From: Singulisphaera sp. GP187
GTDB taxonomy: Bacteria; Planctomycetota; Phycisphaerae; Phycisphaerales; SM1A02
Length of the DNA: 8,511 nucleotides
NCBI GenBank assembly: GCA_945896765.1
Contig: CAMDEL010000058.1
Location: 1 to 8,511, forward strand
Reading direction: 5' to 3'
The stretch's first letter is position 1. Every line of letters begins with the position of its first letter. Below the pieces are notes generated by a model, which was not told the origin of the DNA, did no database searches, and saw nothing but the letters and a program-made list of their open reading frames with translations. Of this stretch, positions 1-6,317 are shown one piece after another. The translations under genes and the position numbers were made by a program.

Positions 1-40
1 TGATGGACGTGCCAAATGAATTGAATATTGCTTGTTTCAT
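1..40 (-). CDS. Possible N-terminus of a zinc-type alcohol dehydrogenase / quinone oxidoreductase (partial)
   Basis: An ATG on the minus strand at 40 opens a frame running off the left edge, giving MKQAIFNSFGTSI. The pattern of Met-Lys, a short hydrophobic strand and then Phe-Gly resembles the first strand of medium-chain dehydrogenases and NADPH:quinone oxidoreductases, which often begin MKAxxxxxFG. Only 13 residues are visible and no clear Shine-Dalgarno precedes the ATG, so this is a suggestion only. If real, the gene is divergent from the TPR gene and 41-228 would be a shared upstream region. It conflicts with the small plus-strand ORF at 3-167. Confidence 0.2.
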   Translation of the reverse strand, partial: MKQAIFNSFGTSI

Positions 41-167
41 GTTTGCTGATTTCGCAAATGAGTGGAGGCTATTTCCGATCAATCCAAAAAAGAAGGCACA
101 TTATAGGCACCAAGTTTATAGACACCAAGTTTATGGTGTCATCAGGACATCAACTAAGAAAAAATGA
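3..167 (+). CDS. Small ORF of unknown function (54 codons), possibly spurious
   Basis: An open frame from an ATG at 3 to a TGA at 165-167 encodes 54 residues, or the C-terminal end of a longer gene, since the frame is also open to the window edge. The product has a short aromatic/hydrophobic start and a basic end (KKK before the stop). It contains an in-frame duplication RHQVY-RHQVY made by the 15-bp tandem repeat. Its TGA overlaps the ATG of the next small ORF as ATGA. I recognise no family. The composition is more AT-rich than the neighbouring genes and there is no visible ribosome site within the window, so a chance ORF is quite possible. Confidence 0.2.
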   Translation: MDVPNELNIACFMFADFANEWRLFPINPKKKAHYRHQVYRHQVYGVIRTSTKKK

Positions 168-228
168 AATCTAACCACGATAATGTAACCCGAAATTTGG
201 GTCACGCCACTTTTATTCGCCGAATAGT
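41..228. other. Upstream region of the TPR gene, no firmly supported gene
   Basis: This is the only sizeable intergenic region in the window and the expected place for the promoter of the TPR-UnbV operon. I looked for paired -35/-10 elements and found no convincing set; TAATGT at 181-186 is a possible -10 but has no matching -35. The region holds the tandem repeat and hairpin at 101-140 and the two small ORFs described separately. It is visibly more AT-rich than the coding sequence to its right. Confidence 0.5.
101..140. repeat. 15-bp tandem repeat with a 7-bp inverted repeat
   Basis: The unit AGRCACCAAGTTTAT occurs at 105-119 and again at 120-134 with one mismatch, preceded by a four-base remnant TTAT at 101-104. 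The second copy starts a perfect inverted repeat: GACACCA (121-127), a six-base loop, TGGTGTC (134-140). In RNA the first copy could pair with the same 3' arm through one G-U wobble, giving two competing hairpins. No T-run follows on the plus strand, so a classical intrinsic terminator is unlikely. An operator or leader structure is possible but unproven. Confidence 0.5.
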
Positions 229-232
229 ATGA
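164..232 (+). CDS. Possible 22-residue leader ORF upstream of the TPR gene
   Basis: ATG at 164 to TGA at 230-232 encodes MKSNHDNVTRNLGHATFIRR plus Ile-Val. Its start overlaps the stop of the previous small ORF as ATGA, and its own stop overlaps the ATG of the TPR gene as ATGA. The TPR gene lacks a recognisable Shine-Dalgarno, so translation from this short ORF could deliver ribosomes to the TPR start. The upstream sequence is A-rich (AAGAAAAA) rather than a true ribosome site. There is no similarity to a known leader peptide, and the arrangement could be coincidence. Confidence 0.2.
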   Translation: MKSNHDNVTRNLGHATFIRRIV

Positions 233-1107
233 AAACGATGCACTTGGTTAAAATAAATAGAGATTTTTACTGCCGAGCAGGTGTCGCGGCGACTCTTTTG
301 GTCGCATTCGGCTGTGCCGATAATTCTGTTTCACCGCCAAATACCACGATTTCTGCTGCAAATCCAGAGCCTGAGAAGATTTCGGCGGTCGTCGAGCCCG
401 CGCCGGGGGGCATCGAGCTTGGACCAGCGGTCCTCCATCAGAATCTTTCGGTTGGAGCCAAACTTTTGGCTGCTGGCCAGTTTCTCGACGCAGAAATAGT
501 GCTTCGGGCGATATTAAAGGAGCAACCGAATTGTGCACGCGCAGAATTTCTTCTGGGGGTGGCTCTTTTGAAGCAAAAGCAGTACGCCAAGGCTCGGCCG
601 CTGCTTGAACAAAGTCTGGCGCGCAAGCAGGATTTCTCGGGGCGCAAACAGGTCGATCATTTTCTTGGATGGACTTGTTTTTATCTTGGCGATCTTGAAT
701 CTGCCAAGCGACACTTTCAAAGTCATGTTGGCGCAATGCCGACGGCTGATGATTCCTATTACGGACTCGCCGTCATCGCCATCGAAGAAGATCGAATGTC
801 CGATGCGCAAGTCGCACTCGAGAGAGCAATGGAATTGATCGGCACTTCTCCCGATCGAAACAAAGATCGCGCAAAGGTCCTTGCACGACTTGGCGATGTC
901 GAACTTCGCAGAGAGAAAACTTCTGAAGCTCTCGCGCTCTATGAAGAAGCCGCCACGCTTTGGCCAGATCATTATGAAATATGGGGAAAATTAGCGCGAG
1001 TATATGACACGCTCAATCGACCAACGGATGCGGAACAAGCTCGTGCGAAACAACAAGAGGCGATGAAACGAACAGGGCGAGAACCCATCGGAGAATCTGC
1101 GCCGTGA
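229..1107 (+). CDS. Exported tetratricopeptide-repeat protein, possible lipoprotein
   Basis: A 292-residue protein probably exported to the periplasm or anchored in a membrane. Residues 1-28 look like a signal sequence: basic residues, then a hydrophobic stretch at about 17-28 ending at Cys29. The lipobox is imperfect (AFGC rather than L-A/S-G-C), so lipidation is likely but not certain. A Pro/Ala-rich linker follows to about residue 68. From about 70 to 280 there are some five or six TPR-like helical pairs with the expected small and aromatic positions, for example near 104-137, 141-174, 175-208 and 213-246. TPR arrays bind other proteins and have no enzymatic role of their own. The stop overlaps the start of the UnbV protein gene, so the two are probably co-translated and may act together. 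No Shine-Dalgarno is visible before ATG 229; ATG 238 is an alternative start. Confidence 0.85.
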   Translation: MKTMHLVKINRDFYCRAGVAATLLVAFGCADNSVSPPNTTISAANPEPEKISAVVEPAPGGIELGPAVLHQNLSVGAKLLAAGQFLDAEIVLRAILKEQPNCARAEFLLGVALLKQKQYAKARPLLEQSLARKQDFSGRKQVDHFLGWTCFYLGDLESAKRHFQSHVGAMPTADDSYYGLAVIAIEEDRMSDAQVALERAMELIGTSPDRNKDRAKVLARLGDVELRREKTSEALALYEEAATLWPDHYEIWGKLARVYDTLNRPTDAEQARAKQQEAMKRTGREPIGESAP

Positions 1108-2804
1108 TGTTGATCGTTTTTCTTTCGATTGCACTTACGCAGGCAGCCGCTGCGCCTCTCATCGATGACGCCGCGAAGCGTTCATCAATTCAGATGGAAG
1201 ATGTCACAGCCGTATCAGGCATCGACTTTGTGACGACCTCTGGCGCTACGCCAAGCACTCAAATTATAGAAGTCAAAGGAGGAGGCATCGCGATCATTGA
1301 CATGGATAATGACGGGGATTTTGACTTGTTTTTCCCCAACGGATCGCTGCTCGGTCAACCATCAAATGGGCCTGGTGCGCGACTGTACGAAAACCTTGGG
1401 GGCATGCGCTTTCGAGATGTCACGGCTTCAAGTGGGATCGATCATCACGCGTGGAGTTTTGGATGCGCAGTGGGTGACTATGACGCGGATGGTCTCGATG
1501 ATATTTATATTGCATGCATTGGACATGATCATCTTCTGCGCAATCTTGGTGCAGGACGATTTGTCGATGTGACTGAAGCGGCGGGATTGGGCAAGGAGAA
1601 TCTTTGGGGGACTTCTGCTGCATTCGCAGATCTTGATGGGGATGGCGATTTGGATTTGTATGTCACCAACTATGTCGAGTGCGATCCTGCAAAGCCAATT
1701 CCTCCCGCGCATTTTCGCGGATTCGAAGTCATCAATGGTCCTCGCGGATTGGGCGCGCAACCAGATTTTCTGTATGAAAATCTAGGCAATGGAACTTTCA
1801 TTGATCGCAGCGAAGCCTCTGGCATTCGAGCGGTCAATGCAAGTTATGGTTTGAATGTTGCCATACTCGATCTGACACAGGATGGCCTGCCGGACATCTA
1901 TGTGGGAAATGATTCGAAGAGCAACTTTCTTTTCAAGAACTTGGGCAACCTTCGATTCGAAGATATTGGCACTCGATCAGGTACGGCGACCAACATCGAA
2001 GGTGCCGAACAAGCCACGATGGGAATGGCCATCGGTGATGTCAATGCGGACGCGCTTCCAGACATTCTGACGACGAATTTCAGTGATGATACAAACACGC
2101 TATATGTCAGCAGAAAAGACGGCTTTTTTGATGATCGGACATCTCAGTATGGCATCGGAATGCCCTCGCGAACGCTCTGCGGTTGGGCCGCTGCATTTGT
2201 CGATCTCGACAACGATTGTGACGAAGACATTTTTATCGTCAACGGTCATGTCTATCCCCAAGCGACACGAGCAAGTATGAACAGTGACTATGCGCAAGCG
2301 CCGCTGGTGATGCGCCGTGATGGCGAACGATTTGTTGCAATCAAAGATTCGTCACAAGGATGGTTGAACAATGCTCGGCGTGATCGATCAGCTGTCTTCG
2401 CAGACCTTGATGGCGATGGCGATCAAGATGTCATTGTGAGCGGATTGAATGAGCCTGTGCAAGTGCTCAAAAATAAGCATGCTGGCAAGGATGACTGGGT
2501 GATCATCGCACTCGATGATCCATCTCACAAAGGCAATCGTCACGGCGTCGGTGCGCGAATAGAACTTTCGATCGGTGATCAAAAGCAAACGCGCTGGATC
2601 ATTGGCGGGGGACCATTCCAATCCAACATTGCGCCGCAAGTGCACTTTGGAATTGGTCCTCTGCTCGGTTCTCTGCCGAAGAATTCAACCTCCGCAAGTC
2701 CTGTTGTGGTCACCGTCATTTGGCCAGACGGCGAAAGATCGACATCGACGGTTGCGCGTGGGATGCGAACGGTCGTGTCTCGGCCCGCGCCGCTTGCCAA
2801 ATAA
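1104..2804 (+). CDS. Secreted FG-GAP/VCBS repeat protein with C-terminal ASPIC/UnbV domain (CRTAC1-like)
   Basis: A 566-residue protein with a short signal peptide at about 1-17 (a hydrophobic run ending in AAAA). Seven loops of the DxDxDGxxD calcium-binding type start near residues 66, 125, 176, 256, 312, 367 and 434, spaced roughly 50-80 residues apart, as in a seven-bladed integrin-alpha-like beta-propeller. The loops at 312 (DVNADALPD) and 367 (DLDNDCDED) lack the usual glycine. Residues about 475-552 match an ASPIC/UnbV domain, with GNRHGVGARIEL, an IGGG turn, VHFGIG and a late IWPDGE. CRTAC1-type proteins are thought to bind calcium and act outside the cytoplasm; no reaction is established. 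The start is either GTG 1104 (GTGA overlap with the TPR stop) or ATG 1107. A GGAGA at 1090-1094 lies 9 bases before the GTG and 12 before the ATG. The gene ends 3 bp from the convergent cardiolipin synthase. Confidence 0.93.
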   Translation: MMLIVFLSIALTQAAAAPLIDDAAKRSSIQMEDVTAVSGIDFVTTSGATPSTQIIEVKGGGIAIIDMDNDGDFDLFFPNGSLLGQPSNGPGARLYENLGGMRFRDVTASSGIDHHAWSFGCAVGDYDADGLDDIYIACIGHDHLLRNLGAGRFVDVTEAAGLGKENLWGTSAAFADLDGDGDLDLYVTNYVECDPAKPIPPAHFRGFEVINGPRGLGAQPDFLYENLGNGTFIDRSEASGIRAVNASYGLNVAILDLTQDGLPDIYVGNDSKSNFLFKNLGNLRFEDIGTRSGTATNIEGAEQATMGMAIGDVNADALPDILTTNFSDDTNTLYVSRKDGFFDDRTSQYGIGMPSRTLCGWAAAFVDLDNDCDEDIFIVNGHVYPQATRASMNSDYAQAPLVMRRDGERFVAIKDSSQGWLNNARRDRSAVFADLDGDGDQDVIVSGLNEPVQVLKNKHAGKDDWVIIALDDPSHKGNRHGVGARIELSIGDQKQTRWIIGGGPFQSNIAPQVHFGIGPLLGSLPKNSTSASPVVVTVIWPDGERSTSTVARGMRTVVSRPAPLAK

Positions 2805-2821
2805 GCATTAAATCAGCGGCG
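2788..2821. terminator. Possible bidirectional terminator hairpin across the convergent stops
   Basis: CGCCGCT (2788-2794) and AGCGGCG (2815-2821) form a perfect 7-bp GC-rich stem. The 20-base loop contains both stop codons, TAA at 2802-2804 for the plus gene and the minus-strand TAA at 2810-2808. TGC (2795-2797) could also pair with GCA (2805-2807). Neither side carries a T-run, so this is not a standard intrinsic terminator. It is listed because it sits exactly where two converging transcripts must end. Confidence 0.3.
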
Positions 2822-4319
2822 AAACCAACGCGGCAACATTCTGAGCGAGTCGTTGTCGAATGGACTGCGGCCCCCAAGAAGCGGTTGTGACATCAACGCT
2901 GTTCTCCATATAGGTTTGTTGGAGAGCACGAACCTCACGTGCAAATGAATCTGCATACATGATGGCGCTGACCTCGAAATTGATTTCGAAACTTCGACGA
3001 TCAAGATTGCTTGATGTGATGATCGAAAAAAGACTATCAACCGTGACTGTCTTGGAATGCAAAAGTCCATTAGTGAATTCATGAATCTGAATTCCAGATG
3101 CGAGCATGGCTGAATATCGTCCCCGGCTCGCAAGTGCGACAATACGGCTGTTATTACGGCGCGGAACCACCAAATGGACTATCACTCCACGCTCTGCCGC
3201 AACACAGAGCGAGCTGAACATGTCAGAGTCAGGAACAAAGTATGGAGTGGTGAGAACGATTTCTTTTCTCGCAACTTGAATGGAGGCGATCAACAGCGAT
3301 CGCACTGCATCATTGTCATAGTTCGGACCCGAAGCCATAATCTGAACTGGCAGGCCCTTGGTATGGAAAGTCGGCATAAATTCCAAGAGTTTTTCAATTG
3401 TCTCGTTCGTGTCGAGATACCAATCTTCCGCAAAGATCAGTTGCAATTCGCGCACCACTGGACCTTCAATTCGAACCATGCAATCAACCCAAGGCGCAAA
3501 TCGAGGTTGCACCGCAAATTCCGGTGCAGCAATATTCATGCTGCCCATCCAACCAATTTCACAATCAATCACAATCATTTTCCGATGATTCCGCACGTCA
3601 ATGCGGTGAAAGAGCGCGCGCAGAAAATGAGTCGGCAGAGCTGCAACGACTTGCACGCCACGCTCCCGCATACTGCGGCAGAGCGCACTCTTGAGAAATG
3701 CCCGAGATCCCTGCCCATCCACCAGAATTCGGCAGATCACTCCGCGCGCGCACGCAGCAATCAGTGCGTTTCCGATCGCTTCGCCAACACGGTCGTCAAG
3801 CCAAATATACGTCGTGCTATGAATGCTCTTTGTTGCCTTATTGATATCCATGATCAACTGATCAATCGATTTCTGCGAGTCTCCAAAGAGCGTTGTCAGA
3901 TTGCCAGAAGTCGCTGGGGAATGACTTGCCCGCTCGGCGATATGCACAATTTGCTGATCGATTGGATCGAGTGCAATCTCAACTGCTCGAGGGTCATCAT
4001 GTTTGTGGTATCGAGATTTGTTAAAAAGATCCAAGATGATCTTGTGCGACTTGCGCCTTCGGGTTCCAAGCCTCGATTCTCCAACGAGTAGGTATGCAAA
4101 AATTCCCAGAAGTGGAAACGCGATCACGATGAGCACCCATGCGGTGGCGACCGAAGGGCGCGAGCCTTTGCGCAAGATGACAATGGCCGCAAGCGAGAGT
4201 CGAAAAATGAGTTCGGCAGTCACACCAAGCAGTGCCCACTCCGTCCCATCAAAGAAATATTTTGGAAGCAAGAATTGCAGTGTTGTTGGAGGCAGGTGAA
4301 GAAGCATCGCGTGCAGCAT
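2808..4319 (-). CDS. cls: Cardiolipin synthase (phospholipase D superfamily)
   Basis: An integral membrane enzyme that condenses two phosphatidylglycerols (or an equivalent lipid pair) to make cardiolipin. From ATG 4319 it is 503 residues, slightly longer than typical ClsA. Two membrane helices lie at about 28-49 and 58-80, followed by a basic stretch. Two phospholipase D HKD motifs follow: HRKMIVID with H245, K247, D252, and HSKTVTVD with H421, K423, D428. The second is followed by the family sequence SSNLDRRSFEINFE. Both catalytic motifs are intact, so the enzyme should be active. The start is uncertain: the frame also offers GTG 4325 and ATG 4307, and none has a clear Shine-Dalgarno. It follows greA by 13 bp (7 bp from the GTG), which suggests the last position of the cell-wall operon. 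Another PLD-family transferase is possible, but the N-terminal helices and ending favour cardiolipin synthase. Confidence 0.93.
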   Translation of the reverse strand: MLHAMLLHLPPTTLQFLLPKYFFDGTEWALLGVTAELIFRLSLAAIVILRKGSRPSVATAWVLIVIAFPLLGIFAYLLVGESRLGTRRRKSHKIILDLFNKSRYHKHDDPRAVEIALDPIDQQIVHIAERASHSPATSGNLTTLFGDSQKSIDQLIMDINKATKSIHSTTYIWLDDRVGEAIGNALIAACARGVICRILVDGQGSRAFLKSALCRSMRERGVQVVAALPTHFLRALFHRIDVRNHRKMIVIDCEIGWMGSMNIAAPEFAVQPRFAPWVDCMVRIEGPVVRELQLIFAEDWYLDTNETIEKLLEFMPTFHTKGLPVQIMASGPNYDNDAVRSLLIASIQVARKEIVLTTPYFVPDSDMFSSLCVAAERGVIVHLVVPRRNNSRIVALASRGRYSAMLASGIQIHEFTNGLLHSKTVTVDSLFSIITSSNLDRRSFEINFEVSAIMYADSFAREVRALQQTYMENSVDVTTASWGPQSIRQRLAQNVAALVSPLI

Positions 4320-4332
4320 GAGCACGTCGAGT

Positions 4333-4800
4333 TCAGGTCAGAATTTCAACCACGGTCAACCTTCGTTCGCCGCGAGGAAGATTCACCCGAACGGTTTCGC
4401 CCACACGCACCTTCATCAATGCTTCGCCGATTGGGCTGGTTGTCGTGACTTCGCGATGTTCAGTTTCGCCGCCTTCGCTTTTACTACTGACGATCTTGTA
4501 CGTCTCGATCCCACCAGATTGTTCGTCACGAATACGCACGATCGCTCCCAAGAAAACCATGTCGCTGGGCATTTCTCCCTCAAGAATGACTTGCACAGAT
4601 TCAAGGCGCAGAGTCAATTCGCGAATGCGCAAATTGTTCATGGACTTGTCTTCGCGAGCAGCGTGATAATCAGAATTTTCTCGAAGATCGCCATGGCCGC
4701 GCGCTTCTGCAATTCGCACAATCAACTCCTTGTCGAGAGCGTGATATTCGCTCAGCAACTTTTCAAGTTTCTCTTTGTCAATTTTTGTGACGAATTCCAT
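4333..4800 (-). CDS. greA: Transcription elongation factor GreA
   Basis: A 155-residue protein of normal GreA length. It enters the secondary channel of RNA polymerase and stimulates cleavage of backtracked RNA so that stalled complexes can resume. The N-terminal coiled coil spans about 1-75 and carries the family signature IAEARGHGDLRENSDYHAAR at 30-49. Its tip acidic residues Asp38 and Glu41 correspond to those that help position the catalytic metal. The C-terminal FKBP-like globular domain spans about 80-155 and contains the conserved TSPIGEALM at 121-129. The frame is open upstream to 4938, but ATG 4800 is chosen because the extra 46 residues are not GreA-like and because AGGA at 4813-4810 lies 9 bases before it. 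It begins 16 bp after the membrane protein gene. Confidence 0.96.
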   Translation of the reverse strand: MEFVTKIDKEKLEKLLSEYHALDKELIVRIAEARGHGDLRENSDYHAAREDKSMNNLRIRELTLRLESVQVILEGEMPSDMVFLGAIVRIRDEQSGGIETYKIVSSKSEGGETEHREVTTTSPIGEALMKVRVGETVRVNLPRGERRLTVVEILT

Positions 4801-4809
4801 GAGAGTGTT

Positions 4810-4813
4810 TCCT
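4810..4813 (-). promoter_or_regulatory. Ribosome binding site of greA
   Basis: AGGA on the minus strand, 9 bases before ATG 4800, inside the 16-bp gap after the membrane protein stop. It decides the greA start against the in-frame Met codons further upstream. Confidence 0.6.
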
Positions 4814-4816
4814 AGG

Positions 4817-5530
4817 TTATCCCGCTCTTCGTCCACTCGCAACTTGATTCGCTTGCGCTGAGGGTTGAATTGCAGCAACCGCCCCGATCGCCAATCCCAC
4901 GAAGCACAACGCGCCATTGAAAATTCCATACGCGACAAGACTCTCCCATTCGATCAATTCTGGCATAGACGCTGGCGAATTCATAGATGCGAGAAGATTT
5001 GGAATGCCTCCTTGAAAAATGTTGGCAAGAAAGAGGCTTGAAATTCCGACATGCGTGAACCCAGCGACTGCCAGTGGCAATTGAAGCCCAACTGTCAGCA
5101 GAATGCAGCAAATCATGGCAAATCCGCGTGCAAGAGAATTTTGAAAAGCCGATGCAGCAGCGATTATCCCCACGCTCCCTGTGAGAGAAGTGATTCCCAA
5201 GAGATCGAGTAGCAGTGTTCGTTCGATGGGCCACGGTGTCCCAAGGCGAAGTGGCCAGATGATCAATTGCCACAGAAATGCAAGCGTCAGTGCATCAATA
5301 ATTGTCCGGATGATCATTCGGTCGCGCGATGTTTGGCTGAGCCGCACAAGTGGCCAAGCAATCATCATGCCCACGGCGCAAGTCAGCAAGAGCATTCGAA
5401 TGGAAGGCGTCAGGCTTGAAGGGGACGGATGAAGCGGCAATTGAAAACCAAATGATGTGATCGCGGAGAAAATGATCCAGCCACCAGCGGCGATCACCAA
5501 TCCGCGCGGCGGTTCAATGGCTTCCGACAT
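4817..5530 (-). CDS. Integral membrane protein of unknown function
   Basis: A 237-residue hydrophobic protein that I cannot assign to a family. From MSEAIEPPRG it shows about six likely membrane helices near 11-31, 43-62, 77-94, 105-128, 135-158 and 199-221. The loops are short, with a basic loop at about 63-75. The more polar stretch at 172-198 is followed by the last helix and a basic C-terminal tail. No catalytic motif stands out. The start is uncertain: ATG 5530 gives a 17-bp overlap with the ftsQ-like gene, while in-frame ATG 5569 and ATG 5581 would lengthen the overlap to 56 or 68 bp. None has a well-spaced Shine-Dalgarno; GGTGG lies only 3 bases before 5530. The overlap implies translation coupled to the FtsQ-like protein. 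Its position in a wall and division operon suggests an envelope role, which is inference. Confidence 0.8.
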   Translation of the reverse strand: MSEAIEPPRGLVIAAGGWIIFSAITSFGFQLPLHPSPSSLTPSIRMLLLTCAVGMMIAWPLVRLSQTSRDRMIIRTIIDALTLAFLWQLIIWPLRLGTPWPIERTLLLDLLGITSLTGSVGIIAAASAFQNSLARGFAMICCILLTVGLQLPLAVAGFTHVGISSLFLANIFQGGIPNLLASMNSPASMPELIEWESLVAYGIFNGALCFVGLAIGAVAAIQPSAQANQVASGRRAG

Positions 5531-6317
5531 AATCCACCGAAAGATCGACGGATTGTGGTCCTGCACCATCGATACGTCCATACTGATTCGTCAGCAGATC
5601 GAGGTATCGCAACTTCTGCGCTGCGGGGACTTCTGCCGATGCCTCGCGTCCTGGCGCACGACCCCAAATCAATTTGCACTGCTTGGTAGTCAGCAATGAA
5701 AGAGTCTGATTGGTGCGAAAATCGCTGACATCTACAGCGGAAACTTGCGCGCGCCATCGCTGAGTTGCGATCAACTTCGCCATCTCAACACCTGCAAGAA
5801 GATCTGCGCCACCCCAAAGTTGCCCAGGTTTTTGTGGGCAGGGAAGCGACGCTCCAAGAATTCTCGTCAGATTTGGTGCGGTTCCAGTTGCATATGTTCG
5901 AGGAAGAAGGCGAGCGCGACTATCCAACAAATGTTCACCATTGGCATCGACGACGAGTGCGATTGGATCAACAAAAGTTGCGTCAACTTCGAGCGATGAA
6001 GATCCAATTCGGCGGACTTGTCGAACTTCATCAAACCAACCGCAAGCGAGCAGCGCAACCTGCGCGCGTTCAAGTCCTTCTCTGCTGTACGCGGATGTTC
6101 CTGCTTCACGCGCGACAAGATCCTGAATCGGTGCGAGATCAGTCGGGGTCATCCAAGATGGCGCATCAAGAAAAGCAACTTCGATTCGCTCTCCTACAGA
6201 GGCTTGTGCTTTTTTTCGCAGGCTCGGTACGGACCAACCAAAGGTCACTGTTGCCAAGATTGCGAGTGTTGCACCAGCGCCAATCCACATTGCTGAATTC
6301 TTAGTGCCTTCAGTCAT
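5514..6317 (-). CDS. ftsQ: FtsQ-like cell division protein
   Basis: A 267-residue single-span membrane protein with a short cytoplasmic N-terminus, a membrane helix at about 10-30, a basic stop (RKKAQ) and a periplasmic part. Residues about 43-118 fit a POTRA-like domain. The C-terminal part (about 119-262) contains KLIWGRAPG (215-223) and, after a short linker, LRYLDLLTNQYGRID (236-250), the order seen in FtsQ proteins near their last strands. FtsQ/DivIB is the scaffold of the divisome that binds FtsB/FtsL and controls septal wall synthesis. Similarity is weak, as is normal for FtsQ; the call rests on topology, the C-terminal motif and the position directly after ddl. ATG 6317 overlaps the ddl stop by 8 bp and has AGGA 8 bases upstream (6329-6326). 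A divergent POTRA-type membrane protein is the main alternative. Confidence 0.78.
   Translation of the reverse strand: MTEGTKNSAMWIGAGATLAILATVTFGWSVPSLRKKAQASVGERIEVAFLDAPSWMTPTDLAPIQDLVAREAGTSAYSREGLERAQVALLACGWFDEVRQVRRIGSSSLEVDATFVDPIALVVDANGEHLLDSRARLLPRTYATGTAPNLTRILGASLPCPQKPGQLWGGADLLAGVEMAKLIATQRWRAQVSAVDVSDFRTNQTLSLLTTKQCKLIWGRAPGREASAEVPAAQKLRYLDLLTNQYGRIDGAGPQSVDLSVDYVGSH

Noticed and set aside
181..186. TAATGT as a -10 promoter element for the TPR gene
   Set aside because: No -35-like sequence lies at a suitable distance (158-163 reads GAAAAA or close), so the match is too weak to call a promoter.
3174..4091. Plus-strand open frame of 305 codons opposite the cardiolipin synthase
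   Set aside because: The minus strand carries both intact HKD motifs. The plus product is rich in His, Arg, Asn and Cys with no domain and is an antisense shadow.
4801..4938. 46-codon N-terminal extension of greA
   Set aside because: It overlaps the end of the membrane protein gene, is not GreA-like, and ATG 4800 has a well-placed AGGA and gives the normal 155-residue length.
4812..5273. Second minus-strand frame of 153 codons within the membrane protein gene
   Set aside because: It overlaps the 237-residue frame that has clear membrane helices and is composed of His/Ser/Arg-rich sequence without features.
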